A DNA stretch of 36,332 bases from Actinomycetota bacterium (GTDB lineage: Bacteria > Actinomycetota > Acidimicrobiia > Acidimicrobiales > Microtrichaceae). The stretch lies in contig CAUJEC010000002.1 of NCBI GenBank assembly GCA_963169245.1, positions 1-36,332 on the forward strand, read 5' to 3'. This document shows, piece by piece, positions 6,509 through 14,967 of this stretch. The translations under genes were made by a program, and so were the position numbers. The stretch's first letter is position 1, and each line of letters begins with the position of its first letter. The notes beneath the pieces are model-generated. The model ran no database searches and was not told the DNA's origin. It worked only from the letters and a program-made list of their open reading frames with translations.

Positions 6509-7549
6509 ATGAGGGCAGTGCAACTCACCGCTTGGAAACATGCACCGGAGGTCAGAGAGGTACCCCAGCCGGACCCCGGACCAGGGCAGGTGCTCCTGCG
6601 GGTCGCCGGTGCGGGGATGTGTCACTCGGATCTGCACCTGATCCATGACTTCGAGGCCGGCATGATGCCATTCGAGCCGCCCTTCACCCTCGGTCACGAG
6701 AACTCCGGTTGGGTCCATGCGATTGGTGCAGGTGTAACTGGTATTGATGTCGGTCAGCCCGTGGCGGTCTATGGGCCCAACGGTTGTCGGTCGTGTCGCC
6801 GCTGCCTACAGGGCAAGGTGAACTACTGCGAACGGCAGGCCGAGCTCACATCCATGGCCGCCGGTCTCGGTGACGACGGTGGAATGGCCGAGTACATGCT
6901 GGTAGCCAATCCCGGGCACCTGATCCCCCTGGGTGACCTGGACCCCGTCGCAGCGGCCCCGCTGACTGACGCCGGGCTCACCCCGTATCACGCCATCAAA
7001 CGATCGCTTGACCTGCTGATCCCCGGATCCACCGCAGTTGTCATCGGGGTTGGAGGACTGGGCTACATGGGAGTTCAGATCCTCAAGGCCCTTGCGCCAG
7101 CAACTGTCATTGCGGTGGACATGAGGGAATCAGCCCTCGCCATGGCATCAGCAGCAGGTGCCGACCACGTGGTGGTTTCCGACGACTCGGCCGCGGCGAC
7201 GATCCAGGATCTCACCCGTGGACGAGGAGCTGAGTTGGTTCTGGACTTTGTGGGCAGCGACGCGACACTTCAGTTGGCTGTGGCGAGCAGTCGCCAACTC
7301 GGTCACATCACGATGGTCGGAATAGCCGGAGGGTCATATCCGTTCAGCTTCTTCACCGTGCCCTACGAGGCGTCGATTGCGAGCACCTACTGGGGGAGTC
7401 TCTCCGAGTTGGTCGAGGTGCTCGAACTGGCCGAACGCGGCCAGATACACGCAGACGTAGAACGGGTGGCGATAGATGACGCCCCGGCGGCATATGAACG
7501 ACTCGCAAATGGTGAGATATCGGGGCGGGCGGTCGTCGTTCCCACCTGA
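6509..7549 (+). CDS. Zinc-dependent NAD(P)-alcohol dehydrogenase (MDR family)
   Basis: 346 residues from the ATG at 6509, preceded by AAGGGGGG at 8 nt spacing; an in-frame ATG at 6467 lacks this signal. Catalytic zinc ligands are Cys38 (AGMCHSD) and His63-Glu64 (LGHENSG). The structural zinc site is complete with Cys93, Cys96, Cys99 and Cys107. The nucleotide-binding motif VIGVGGLGYMG follows at about residue 180. Enzymes of this kind oxidise primary or secondary alcohols or reduce aldehydes with NAD(P)H in the cytoplasm. It follows merB by about 90 bp and has its own ribosome-binding site. The substrate cannot be read from sequence. Confidence 0.88.
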   Translation: MRAVQLTAWKHAPEVREVPQPDPGPGQVLLRVAGAGMCHSDLHLIHDFEAGMMPFEPPFTLGHENSGWVHAIGAGVTGIDVGQPVAVYGPNGCRSCRRCLQGKVNYCERQAELTSMAAGLGDDGGMAEYMLVANPGHLIPLGDLDPVAAAPLTDAGLTPYHAIKRSLDLLIPGSTAVVIGVGGLGYMGVQILKALAPATVIAVDMRESALAMASAAGADHVVVSDDSAAATIQDLTRGRGAELVLDFVGSDATLQLAVASSRQLGHITMVGIAGGSYPFSFFTVPYEASIASTYWGSLSELVEVLELAERGQIHADVERVAIDDAPAAYERLANGEISGRAVVVPT

Positions 7550-7559
7550 GTCGGTCCCA

Positions 7560-7565
7560 TAGGCT
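7560..7565 (+). promoter_or_regulatory. Putative -10 box of leaderless promoter (7572 gene)
   Basis: TAGGCT ends 6 nt before the ATG at 7572 and no Shine-Dalgarno sequence is present. A convincing -35 is not seen. Confidence 0.4.
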
Positions 7566-7571
7566 GGCAAC

Positions 7572-8270
7572 ATGTCGCTACGCGGTCGCCTGACGTCGAA
7601 CGGATCAGCGCGCCCAGTCCTGAGTGAGGCATCCGCGGTTGCGCTTGCAAAGGCCGCGGACGTCATGAGGTCCGTGCTGATCGAACAGCCAGACACCCTC
7701 GGGGATGGCGACTGCGAGGCGCTGCATCCCGGGTTCTTCTCACAACCGGTGAACGCAGTCACGTCGATGTCATATGCGGTTGCAGGCGCGTGGGTCATAC
7801 GTCGACTCGCATCGGTCGAGCCTCGCCACCGGATCGGGCTCGGTGGGTTCGCTGGCCTGATGATCCTCAATGGACTGGGCAGCGTCGCGTACCACGGTCC
7901 CCAGTTCCCCGGAGCTCAGGCGTTACACGACCTGCCCGCGTTCGGAGTGGCGGTCATGGCGGGAACGGTGCCGGTGGTACGGGTTCTGAGGGGGCGTGCC
8001 ATCGCGCCGGGCTGGACCACTCGTCGTGCAGCGGCTCTCGGTGGGCTCACAGTGATTGCGGGCGCAAGTTATCTGGAGGGTCGAACGGCCAGCCGAGCGT
8101 GTGACCCCCAATCGTGGGTTCAACTTCATGGGCTATGGCACATGAGCACGGCTGCGGTGATGCTCGTGACAGCGAGCGTTCTGTGGCCAGATGGCGACCT
8201 GTCCGCCGAGCCTGCGCAAGGGGATCCATTGGAAGCGGATCCATCAGAAGTGGAGCCGTCACATGGTTGA
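7572..8270 (+). CDS. CREST-superfamily (alkaline ceramidase-like) membrane protein
   Basis: 232 residues with several membrane helices. The residues expected for CREST hydrolases (alkaline ceramidases, Per1, adiponectin receptors) appear in order: Cys48-Glu49 then QPVNAVTSMSY with Ser65; GLGSVAYHG with Ser104 and His108; His119-Asp120 before a hydrophobic helix; and LHGLWHM with His186 and His190. These would form the zinc-binding amidase site within the membrane. The charged tail after residue 205 is short and repetitive. It overlaps the start of the acyltransferase gene by 8 bp (ATGGTTGA), so the two are translationally coupled, which fits a lipid-remodelling role. The family assignment rests on motif order and not on overall identity. 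Confidence 0.6.
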   Translation: MSLRGRLTSNGSARPVLSEASAVALAKAADVMRSVLIEQPDTLGDGDCEALHPGFFSQPVNAVTSMSYAVAGAWVIRRLASVEPRHRIGLGGFAGLMILNGLGSVAYHGPQFPGAQALHDLPAFGVAVMAGTVPVVRVLRGRAIAPGWTTRRAAALGGLTVIAGASYLEGRTASRACDPQSWVQLHGLWHMSTAAVMLVTASVLWPDGDLSAEPAQGDPLEADPSEVEPSHG

Positions 8271-9726
8271 GGAGACAGCCGAATACCCTGCGGCGCTGGC
8301 CCGAAGTACCCTGCCCGGAGCTGGGGCGTGGCAGAACCACCGGATCCTGCGTCGGCTGATCGATTCGGTCGCATGGGTGACATGGCGTGAAGTGGCGATC
8401 GATGATCTGAACGCAACAGCAACCGGCCCGGTCCTGTTGGTGGCCAATCATTTCGGTGGGGTCTCCGATGCCATCGTGTTGATGTCGGTGCTGCCCCGGC
8501 GACCTCGAGTTCTGGCTGACGATCAGATCTGGAAGGTGCCCGTCATCCGATCTGTAATGAACGGGATCGGAGCGATTCCAGTCCACCGTGGGAACAGAGG
8601 CAGCACCGACAACACCGACATGTTCGCCTCCGCTCAGGAAGCGCTGGCCCGCGGGGAGATGGTCCTGATCTTCCCCGAGGGGATCACCCGCGAGGAGCCA
8701 AGCATCGGAAAGGTTCGATCCGGCGCCGCACGCATAGCGGTCGGTGCCCGTGAGGCCGGGGTGAAAGGCGTGCGCATCGTTCCAGCGGGCATCCACTACG
8801 AGGACAAGGCGGCGTTCAGAAGCGCCGTGTTCGTGCGGGAGGGTGAACCCATCGACGTCGATGCCGAGGTGGCCAAGGCCGCGGGAGGCTTGGGCGGTTC
8901 CCCAGAGGTCGTCGATACCGGTGGAACTGTCGGGGATGGCGAGGAGCGCAGTGTCGAGGAGCATGGTGAGGAGCGGCGTAGCGTCGAGCGCTTGACGTCT
9001 CTCATCGAGGAGCGCCTACGCGCATCGGCTCCCGACTATGACGATTGGCGAGAGGCCCGTGCTCTGCAGACTGCGTCGGAGGCATTCCTGCGATCGCTCG
9101 AGCCACAGCGCCCGGTTCCGGTGGGACTACGGGACCGGCTCGCAAGCTGGTTGGCGGCACGCGAGCCACAAGAGCTGACCGACTGTGCAGACCGCTACTT
9201 CAGCGCACTTGACCACACCGGGGCGACCGATGCGTGGGCCTCGCAGGGTCGCAAGCTGATAAGCCTGACCCGAGTGCTCATGGCCATTATCTGGGTTCTG
9301 CTGTTGCCCTACGCTGCGCTCGGTGCCGTGGCATGGGCAGTGCCTGCGCTGATCACCTGGCTGGTCTCCAAGATCAGAATGGCGCCGGCGGTCATGGCGA
9401 CGGTCCTCCCACTGGTGGCGCTCATCCTCTTTGGTGTGACCACCGGGTTCTGGTTACGGACCGGATGGAGTCGCAACCGATTCGCAGGGATCGTCACCGT
9501 TGCGTTGGTGTTGCCGGTCGGATTCGCTGCATTCGTAGTGGTGGTGGAACGGGGCCTCCTGTGGTTGCGCTGGTCCCAGAATCGGGTCATGACCATCGGT
9601 GGACGCGGTCGACGTCTGGGAGACCTGCGCTCGGAGATGGTCTCCATGGTCGCGGATGAGGTGCTCGCCGGACTCGACATCGAGGCTGATCGGGGAACAA
9701 GCCGCACGACTGGGGGTTTCACGTGA
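8263..9726 (+). CDS. PlsC-type acyltransferase with C-terminal membrane domain
   Basis: 487 residues from the ATG at 8263, which has a GTGGAG 8-10 nt upstream; an ATG at 8191 lacks one. The acyltransferase signature is seen as ANHFGGVSDA (His63, Asp69; five residues between them, as in the NHPNALLD-type subgroup), followed by IGAIPVHRG, FPEGIT (137-142) and VPAGIHYE. Such enzymes transfer acyl chains to glycerol-phosphate-type acceptors at the inner face of the membrane. After an acidic, low-complexity insert (about 205-245) come four hydrophobic helices (about 345-445), more than a plain PlsC has. It sits in an overlapping operon with the CREST-type gene and a small membrane protein. Confidence 0.75.
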   Translation: MVEETAEYPAALARSTLPGAGAWQNHRILRRLIDSVAWVTWREVAIDDLNATATGPVLLVANHFGGVSDAIVLMSVLPRRPRVLADDQIWKVPVIRSVMNGIGAIPVHRGNRGSTDNTDMFASAQEALARGEMVLIFPEGITREEPSIGKVRSGAARIAVGAREAGVKGVRIVPAGIHYEDKAAFRSAVFVREGEPIDVDAEVAKAAGGLGGSPEVVDTGGTVGDGEERSVEEHGEERRSVERLTSLIEERLRASAPDYDDWREARALQTASEAFLRSLEPQRPVPVGLRDRLASWLAAREPQELTDCADRYFSALDHTGATDAWASQGRKLISLTRVLMAIIWVLLLPYAALGAVAWAVPALITWLVSKIRMAPAVMATVLPLVALILFGVTTGFWLRTGWSRNRFAGIVTVALVLPVGFAAFVVVVERGLLWLRWSQNRVMTIGGRGRRLGDLRSEMVSMVADEVLAGLDIEADRGTSRTTGGFT

Positions 9727-10100
9727 ATAGGGACCAACTGCTGGCGGTTGTCTCGTTCCTGTTGAGTGCGCCGTTGTTCGTGGCGTGGGCCTTCGCTCTG
9801 GTGGACATCGCACGCAGGCGGGACCTTCGCCCGATCACAAAGGCGATCTACGCGGTGACGCTGTTCTTTGTTGTGCCGGCGACGCTGGTCTACCTGCTCG
9901 CGCGGCCCACCTCGGTGGTCGGCCACCGGACATTGAGGAGTCCCCTACGCGCCGAGGTGGACTGGCGTGACGCTCTCCTACGGCGAATCGAGACGTCGTC
10001 GGGGTCGGTTCCGGTTGTGAGCCGCAGCGATGAGGGCGACTTCATCGAACGAATCACCCGGCTGAGGGTCCAACAGTCGCCAGAACGTCTGGGCGGCTGA
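9723..10100 (+). CDS. Small membrane protein with phospholipase D-nuclease N-terminal-like helices
   Basis: 125 residues, starting with GTG in a 4-bp GTGA overlap with the acyltransferase stop. Two hydrophobic helices (about 5-28 and 40-62) flank a DIARRRDLRPITKAIYAV loop and end in LVYLLARP, the pattern of the short PLDc_N domain found ahead of cardiolipin synthases. The soluble tail is unrecognised. Coupling to the acyltransferase suggests a helper role in lipid metabolism, which is inference. Confidence 0.7.
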   Translation: MNRDQLLAVVSFLLSAPLFVAWAFALVDIARRRDLRPITKAIYAVTLFFVVPATLVYLLARPTSVVGHRTLRSPLRAEVDWRDALLRRIETSSGSVPVVSRSDEGDFIERITRLRVQQSPERLGG

Positions 10101-10180
10101 ACGGCCGAACTCGACAACGGCTGGGAGGCTGATTGGCTGAACGCCTGGAAGGGCGGCTGAACGCTGACGGGCGACTGAGT
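10101..10180. repeat. Spacer with GGCGGCTGAACG repeats
   Basis: GGGCGGCTGAACG occurs at 10091-10103 (overlapping the stop codon of the gene before) and again at 10151-10163, with a degenerate copy (ATTGGCTGAACGCC) between. No gene or convincing terminator is seen in this spacer between convergent genes. Confidence 0.6.
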
Positions 10181-10864
10181 TCAGCGGGCGCCGAACAGCC
10201 ACGCCACGTAGAACGTGACGCTGTTGGTTGCCAGATGGGCGAGCATCGGCGCGACAACGCTGTTGGATCGCTCCCGCATCCAGATGAACAATCCTCCCGC
10301 AATGCTTGTAGCCACAAACGTGGCGAGCACTGTCAGGAGTGATCCGACCTCCACGGCGTCGGTCGATACGGCATCCCCCTGACTTGCCGGGAAGACATGC
10401 CAGAGGCCGAAGAGGAGAGAGCCGATCACAACTGCGGGCCATCCCGGCCACAGCCGCATGAGTAGGCCATGGAGGGCGGACCGGAAGAGCAGTTCCTCGA
10501 CAATCACCGTGCCAATGGGGATGACGATCAAGACCTTCAAGAGCATCGAGGTCATCGACATGTGAGTCCGGTCATCGGCCACCAGTCCCAACAGGCCACC
10601 GGAGATGACGACTGCGCTCACGGCGGCGAACGCGATTCCGCCCAGGCGAAGGCCACTTGCCAGATCGGTTGAGGAGAGCCCCATCTCGCCTACGCCCATT
10701 CCCCCCAGTGCTGCAATGGCCACGCCGACGAGACCGAGGGACACATTGAGCAGGAAATGCCAGTCATTGGGGACGACGGCGCTGCGCACGATGTTCACTA
10801 TCGCCACACAGGCCACCAGCAACCCGAGCGCTACATGTGGGCTCAGGGGTGAATTCTCAGTCAC
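10181..10864 (-). CDS. CPBP-family intramembrane metalloprotease
   Basis: 227 residues, GTG start at 10864. The CPBP (CAAX protease/bacteriocin-processing, ABI) motifs are present: Glu123-Glu124 and Arg128 in VEELLFRSAL, His156 in FGLWHVF, and HLATN near residue 212. About seven hydrophobic segments are visible. Members are related to eukaryotic Rce1 and process peptides or act in membrane stress; some help against bacteriocins. The start codon sits at the end of a 16-bp tandem repeat whose other copies also contain GTGAC. It lies just downstream of the PF10081-like hydrolase on the same strand, probably in one operon. Confidence 0.8.
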   Translation of the reverse strand: MTENSPLSPHVALGLLVACVAIVNIVRSAVVPNDWHFLLNVSLGLVGVAIAALGGMGVGEMGLSSTDLASGLRLGGIAFAAVSAVVISGGLLGLVADDRTHMSMTSMLLKVLIVIPIGTVIVEELLFRSALHGLLMRLWPGWPAVVIGSLLFGLWHVFPASQGDAVSTDAVEVGSLLTVLATFVATSIAGGLFIWMRERSNSVVAPMLAHLATNSVTFYVAWLFGAR

Positions 10865-10902
10865 TTGGTCAGTCCGTCACTTGGTCAGTCCGTCACTTGG
10901 TC
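10860..10902. repeat. 16-bp tandem repeat overlapping a start codon
   Basis: GTCACTTGGTCAGTCC is repeated at 10860-10875 and 10876-10891, with an 11-bp third copy at 10892-10902. On the minus strand each copy offers a GTGAC, but only the last one leads into the open frame of the CPBP gene; the others meet a TGA after two codons. Confidence 0.85.
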
Positions 10903-10916
10903 TGGCGGTCAGTCGG

Positions 10917-12698
10917 TTAGTCCGCCAGGAAGGCTTCGAGGCGCTTGGTGTCAGATACGGTCCACGCATCGGGCGGCACGACTCGTGACCATCCATTGAC
11001 GTAGTCGAGCCGATAGTCGTGGCCGAATCCGGGAGGGGCGCCAAAGCCGGCCATCAGGTCGAAGACACCCTGAACCCAGGTCACAACCGGGAACCATCCA
11101 CCGGTGTCGGGGACGTCATATCCGCGGGGTCTGTCGTTCCATGCGCTTGGTGACCACAGCCAGTCGAACCCCCATTGGGTGACCGGATCGCTCGGATGCT
11201 GCACATAGACGAGTGGCCATGTGGCCGGCTTTGTGGGAGTCGTCTGGTTGGGATCTCGGGTTATGAACTGAACATCGCGGCCCCCGTCATAGATGGGGTT
11301 CCACACTGTTGATCCGGCGTCGCGCCCCGCAACGAACTGGCGGTGCATGGGGTTGGAGTTGGTCGCTCCGACGAGCAGGACACCATCGGTTCTGGCCTCC
11401 ACGTTGGCGAGTGATGTCATGGAGTCGGGGCCGGCGAAAGCGAACTCCGCCCCGTAGGAACCGAGGCTCAGTCCGAAGACGATCAGCTTCGGGCGGTCGG
11501 TCTTGGGTAGTTGGCTCCAACGCTCATAGGTTGCGTTGAAGAGTTCGGTCCCGGAATCCGCGGCAGCGTCGAGATCTGTCACGAACGAGATCCAACTGGG
11601 CAGGAACGAGTACTGCATCGACACTATTGCGGTGTCGCCACGGTGCATCATCTCGAGAGCCTCTGCGGCGTCCGGGTCGATCCAACCCGATCCTGTTGTA
11701 GTTGCGACCACAAGCACGGAGCGGTCGAATCCGCCGGCGCGCTCCAGTTCTCGCACCGCCAGCCGGGCACGATCCCTCATGGTGCCGTCGGTCTTGCCGA
11801 CATACGCGCGGACGGGAGTCACGAGTTCGGCCTCCTCGCCCCAGAATTCCTTCATCTCCTCCGGCGACGTTGACCCTCCAGCGAAGGAACGGCCGTGCAG
11901 ACCAAGGGACTCCCAGTCGACGAGCGACTCCGGGCTGCCTGAGGCCTCGGGGTTGCGGGGTTGGGTCACGTCGTCGCTAGTTGTCGTGTTGACCGACCCG
12001 AAAGCCGAATCGGCCCAGAGGGTGAACCTGGTGAAAGCGACGTCACGAAGCACATAGATGCTTGCGAGTGCGACGATGATGGTCGTAACGACCAGTGCTG
12101 CGGTGCGGGAGAGATGCTTCTGGTTCCATCGGTCGAGGCTACGGACCGAAGCCCCGACCAGACGCCCGATCGAGCCGATCACCAACACGAGGATCGGAAC
12201 AACGATGACGACGGGGATCGCAGCGGTGAGGGAGATGTGATCCATTCCCACGAGGTCCCTCTGGTCGTTCTGCCATCCGACCCACAGCACCAGACCTGCA
12301 ACCGCGACAACGACCGCTACACCGGCAAGCACCTTCCTTGCCGTCGGCCAGACAGAAGCCGGGATCTTCACCCCAGAACGGTCGAGAGCGAATCTGACCA
12401 TGCGGCCGGCAAGTGTTCCGAAGGCGTAGCCCAACAGGACACACAGAGCCGTGATCGCCGCTTGGCTGACGCCACCGCGGGGCATAAGGGTCGGCTTGAA
12501 GGATTGCCAGCCGAACACGACCCCAAGAACCAGGCCGCCATATGTCAGCGGGGCAGTGATCGTCTGCCAGAGGCGCTTCGGAAACGTGAGCGCTGCCGTG
12601 TCAGCCGTCGTCGTCTCAGCTGACTGGTCATCCAGTTCGTTGGCGAGTTGGTTTGCGGCCGCCCTGTCGTCGGGCGTGTCTTCGCGGTCGGTCTTCAC
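10917..12698 (-). CDS. Membrane-bound alpha/beta-hydrolase (PF10081-like)
   Basis: 593 residues from the GTG at 12698, which has GAGGA 5 nt upstream; the frame extends to 12794, but that would overlap the preceding gene by 41 bp and has a poorly spaced signal. The N-terminal half has about five membrane helices, matching the Abhydrolase_9 N-terminal domain. The C-terminal half is an alpha/beta hydrolase with the nucleophile elbow FGLSLGSYGAE and the conserved MQYSFLPSWISF and YVQHPSDP segments. This two-part protein is typical of actinobacteria. The substrate is unknown; a lipid or cell-envelope ester is likely from the membrane location. Confidence 0.78.
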   Translation of the reverse strand: MKTDREDTPDDRAAANQLANELDDQSAETTTADTAALTFPKRLWQTITAPLTYGGLVLGVVFGWQSFKPTLMPRGGVSQAAITALCVLLGYAFGTLAGRMVRFALDRSGVKIPASVWPTARKVLAGVAVVVAVAGLVLWVGWQNDQRDLVGMDHISLTAAIPVVIVVPILVLVIGSIGRLVGASVRSLDRWNQKHLSRTAALVVTTIIVALASIYVLRDVAFTRFTLWADSAFGSVNTTTSDDVTQPRNPEASGSPESLVDWESLGLHGRSFAGGSTSPEEMKEFWGEEAELVTPVRAYVGKTDGTMRDRARLAVRELERAGGFDRSVLVVATTTGSGWIDPDAAEALEMMHRGDTAIVSMQYSFLPSWISFVTDLDAAADSGTELFNATYERWSQLPKTDRPKLIVFGLSLGSYGAEFAFAGPDSMTSLANVEARTDGVLLVGATNSNPMHRQFVAGRDAGSTVWNPIYDGGRDVQFITRDPNQTTPTKPATWPLVYVQHPSDPVTQWGFDWLWSPSAWNDRPRGYDVPDTGGWFPVVTWVQGVFDLMAGFGAPPGFGHDYRLDYVNGWSRVVPPDAWTVSDTKRLEAFLAD

Positions 12699-12753
12699 AG
12701 TGGTCCTCAGTCGATTGACGCGCCAATCTATCCGTAGACCGCTCTTGGTCCAT

Positions 12754-13776
12754 TCAGAGAAGTGAGCGAACCTGATCGTCGAGAACAAGTTCACCCTCTC
12801 GAAAACGCTGAGCGTTCGAATCGGTGTCCTCGGGCGCGTAGCGGTAGTTGACCATCACTCCCCAGGATCGATCCCAGCCCCTCGACGAACTATCGGCGTT
12901 GGGTATGAGCCTCCACATCCGGGCGCCGTTGCGCATGTGGAATCTGGCTACGGGATCAGTTGGTCGACCGTCGGCATCGGTGCTGCAGAGATAACGAGCG
13001 CACTCCTGTAGAAGGCTCGCCTCGGTGGCGATGACGGTGGAGACCGGTCGGCCCTTCCCCGACTCGACCCACTTCCTGAAACCGGGTACGGGTGAGATCG
13101 TCGTGTGGGTGTGGATGCTCGGATGAGCCGCCTGCAGGCTCGCGGCTGCCATCTTGAGTAACTCTGAACCGCCGGGGATTCCAGCCAGGCCGGGCTGTGC
13201 GTTCCAGATCGAGTAGTAGACGGCGTAGCCGGCCGAGTCGAGGTTGGCCTGTGGACGGTCCGGTCGCAGGATCTGTCCCATGCCGCGGGGCAGGTCCTCA
13301 CAGATCGCCACCCACACCACGTTCATCGGATGTTCGCCCAGCGCTTGGCTCTCGAGCGCGAAGCAGTACCGATCGCCCGATGATCGTTGATGGACAGCGG
13401 AGAGCAGCCCGGGGGTGGAGGCGATCATCTCCACGGCGTTGGCAGTGCCACCTCGTCCGTCAGCTGCCTGACCGGCGTCGGCAGTGCTATCTCCCTCGAC
13501 CAGATCTGGCAGGTCGAGTGGGTGCACAGGCTCGACAGCGACCAAGCGGATGAGCAGATCCTCGTCGTCGGTCGGGGAGAGTCTCCTGATGTTGGTGGGT
13601 GATTCCGACAGCGCCCTGTTCAGGTGAGCTGTGAGGGATTCCAACTCGTCGACCAGCGAGTGATCGGGCGTGCCGGCGCGCTGAAGGGCGAGAAGTTCCG
13701 CTCTGCGCTCCACACGTGAGAACAGCTCACCCGGTGCCGAGTGCGAAGCATCCGAATCAGTAGTAGGAGGGGTCAC
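12754..13776 (-). CDS. Malonyl-CoA decarboxylase (short form)
   Basis: 340 residues, GTG start. The C-terminal catalytic domain of malonyl-CoA decarboxylase is clear: YYSIWNAQPGLAGIPGG, TTISPVPGFRKWV with Ser228, FHMRNGARMWRL with His280, and MVNYRYAPE. In the family the corresponding Ser-His pair converts malonyl-CoA to acetyl-CoA and CO2. Known enzymes are about 450-490 residues; here the N-terminal helical domain is shortened, and a Gly/Asp-rich insert (about 95-115) breaks the domain. No malonate transporter or malonyl-CoA synthetase gene is near, so a role in limiting malonyl-CoA levels is more likely than growth on malonate. Confidence 0.8.
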   Translation of the reverse strand: MTPPTTDSDASHSAPGELFSRVERRAELLALQRAGTPDHSLVDELESLTAHLNRALSESPTNIRRLSPTDDEDLLIRLVAVEPVHPLDLPDLVEGDSTADAGQAADGRGGTANAVEMIASTPGLLSAVHQRSSGDRYCFALESQALGEHPMNVVWVAICEDLPRGMGQILRPDRPQANLDSAGYAVYYSIWNAQPGLAGIPGGSELLKMAAASLQAAHPSIHTHTTISPVPGFRKWVESGKGRPVSTVIATEASLLQECARYLCSTDADGRPTDPVARFHMRNGARMWRLIPNADSSSRGWDRSWGVMVNYRYAPEDTDSNAQRFREGELVLDDQVRSLL

Positions 13777-13831
13777 TCAGGGAAACCTCAGAAGTGGTAC
13801 AGCGTCGACAGTCTCGCCTCCAATGTGGCAG

Positions 13832-13837
13832 TACCCT
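13832..13837 (+). promoter_or_regulatory. Putative -10 box ahead of site-2 protease gene
   Basis: TACCCT lies 8 nt before the ATG at 13846 in a 69-bp divergent spacer. No Shine-Dalgarno sequence is present, which fits a leaderless start. A -35 is not clear. Confidence 0.35.
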
Positions 13838-13845
13838 CATGGGTG

Positions 13846-14964
13846 ATGCGAACCCACCTTCGAATCGGTCGGCTGCTCGGCGTCCCGATCGGCATCAACA
13901 TCGGAGTAGTCCTGGTATCGGTCCTCTTGGCGTACACACTCGCCAAGGTGACCCTGCCAACCGGCGCACCCGGCCACATGAGCAGTTCCTACTGGTTCGC
14001 AGGCGTCCTCGGTGTGATCGGGTTCATGGCGTCGCTCGTCGCGCACGAACTCGGTCACAGCTATGTCGCAGCACGCAACGATGTCAACGTCTCGGAGATC
14101 ACACTGTGGCTCTTCGGCGGGGTGGCAAAACTCGAACGAGAGGCCGACGATCCGGGAGCCGAGTTCAGGATTGCAGCGGCCGGACCGGCCATGAGCTTTG
14201 TGTGCGCGGCGTTCTTCGGTATCGGGATACTCCTCACCAGGCGTATCGACGTGTCACCGGTGTTCGAACTTCTGATTATCTGGCTCTTTGCGATGAACAT
14301 GATTCTCGGGGTCTCCAACCTGATTCCGGCGTTCCCGCTCGACGGCGGGAGGATTCTCCGGGCATGGCTGTGGCGTCGGAGTGGCCGTCGCATCACCGCA
14401 ACCCGGACCGCGACTCTGTGGGGTCAGATCCTCAGTGGCGTCATTGCGGTGATCTCCATCATCGCCATGTGGCGGTCGTCCTTCATCAGCGGAGTGTGGG
14501 GACTGATTTTGGCGGTGTTCCTCTTTGTGGCGTCACGTCTGGAGTGGTCTGCATCCCGTCCGGATCCGACGATGCTCGACTGGGAGGTGGGCCCCCTGGG
14601 CCGCCAGCTTCCGAATCCGCTCGCGTCGAGCGCGACGGTTGCGGACCTGGAATCGGCTTTCGGTCGTTCTCCAGGTTCTCCGCTCATTCCGGTGCTCGAC
14701 CAGCACGGACAGGTCTCAGCTGTTGCGTCCTACGAGGTGATTCGCAAGGTCCCACCCGCCCAGCGCAGGGTCGTCCCTATAACCTCCTTTGTGGAGCCGA
14801 TCTGGTCGCTTCCTCGAGTTCATCCGAGTGAGACGATCACGTCAGTCCGACGGCGTCTGGGGGAGGGGCACTACTGGTTGGCGCTCATCACCGATGGTCA
14901 GACCTCCGGATCGATTCTCATTTCAGAAGACGTCGACCAAGTAGTTGACAGCGCAACCGCCTGA
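13846..14964 (+). CDS. Site-2 protease family zinc metalloprotease (M50)
   Basis: 372 residues from the ATG at 13846; the frame is open further upstream, but MRTHLRIGRLLGVPIGINIG is the usual family N-terminus. The zinc motif HELGH lies at residues 67-71 within a membrane helix, and the third ligand is in NLIPAFPLDGGR near residue 167. About six membrane helices are followed by a soluble C-terminal region from about residue 245 that probably corresponds to the CBS pair of rhomboid-like S2P relatives, though the CBS pattern is weak. It cuts membrane-embedded substrates such as anti-sigma factors. The FtsX-type gene starts 3 nt after its stop. Confidence 0.82.
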   Translation: MRTHLRIGRLLGVPIGINIGVVLVSVLLAYTLAKVTLPTGAPGHMSSSYWFAGVLGVIGFMASLVAHELGHSYVAARNDVNVSEITLWLFGGVAKLEREADDPGAEFRIAAAGPAMSFVCAAFFGIGILLTRRIDVSPVFELLIIWLFAMNMILGVSNLIPAFPLDGGRILRAWLWRRSGRRITATRTATLWGQILSGVIAVISIIAMWRSSFISGVWGLILAVFLFVASRLEWSASRPDPTMLDWEVGPLGRQLPNPLASSATVADLESAFGRSPGSPLIPVLDQHGQVSAVASYEVIRKVPPAQRRVVPITSFVEPIWSLPRVHPSETITSVRRRLGEGHYWLALITDGQTSGSILISEDVDQVVDSATA

Positions 14965-14967
14965 CGG

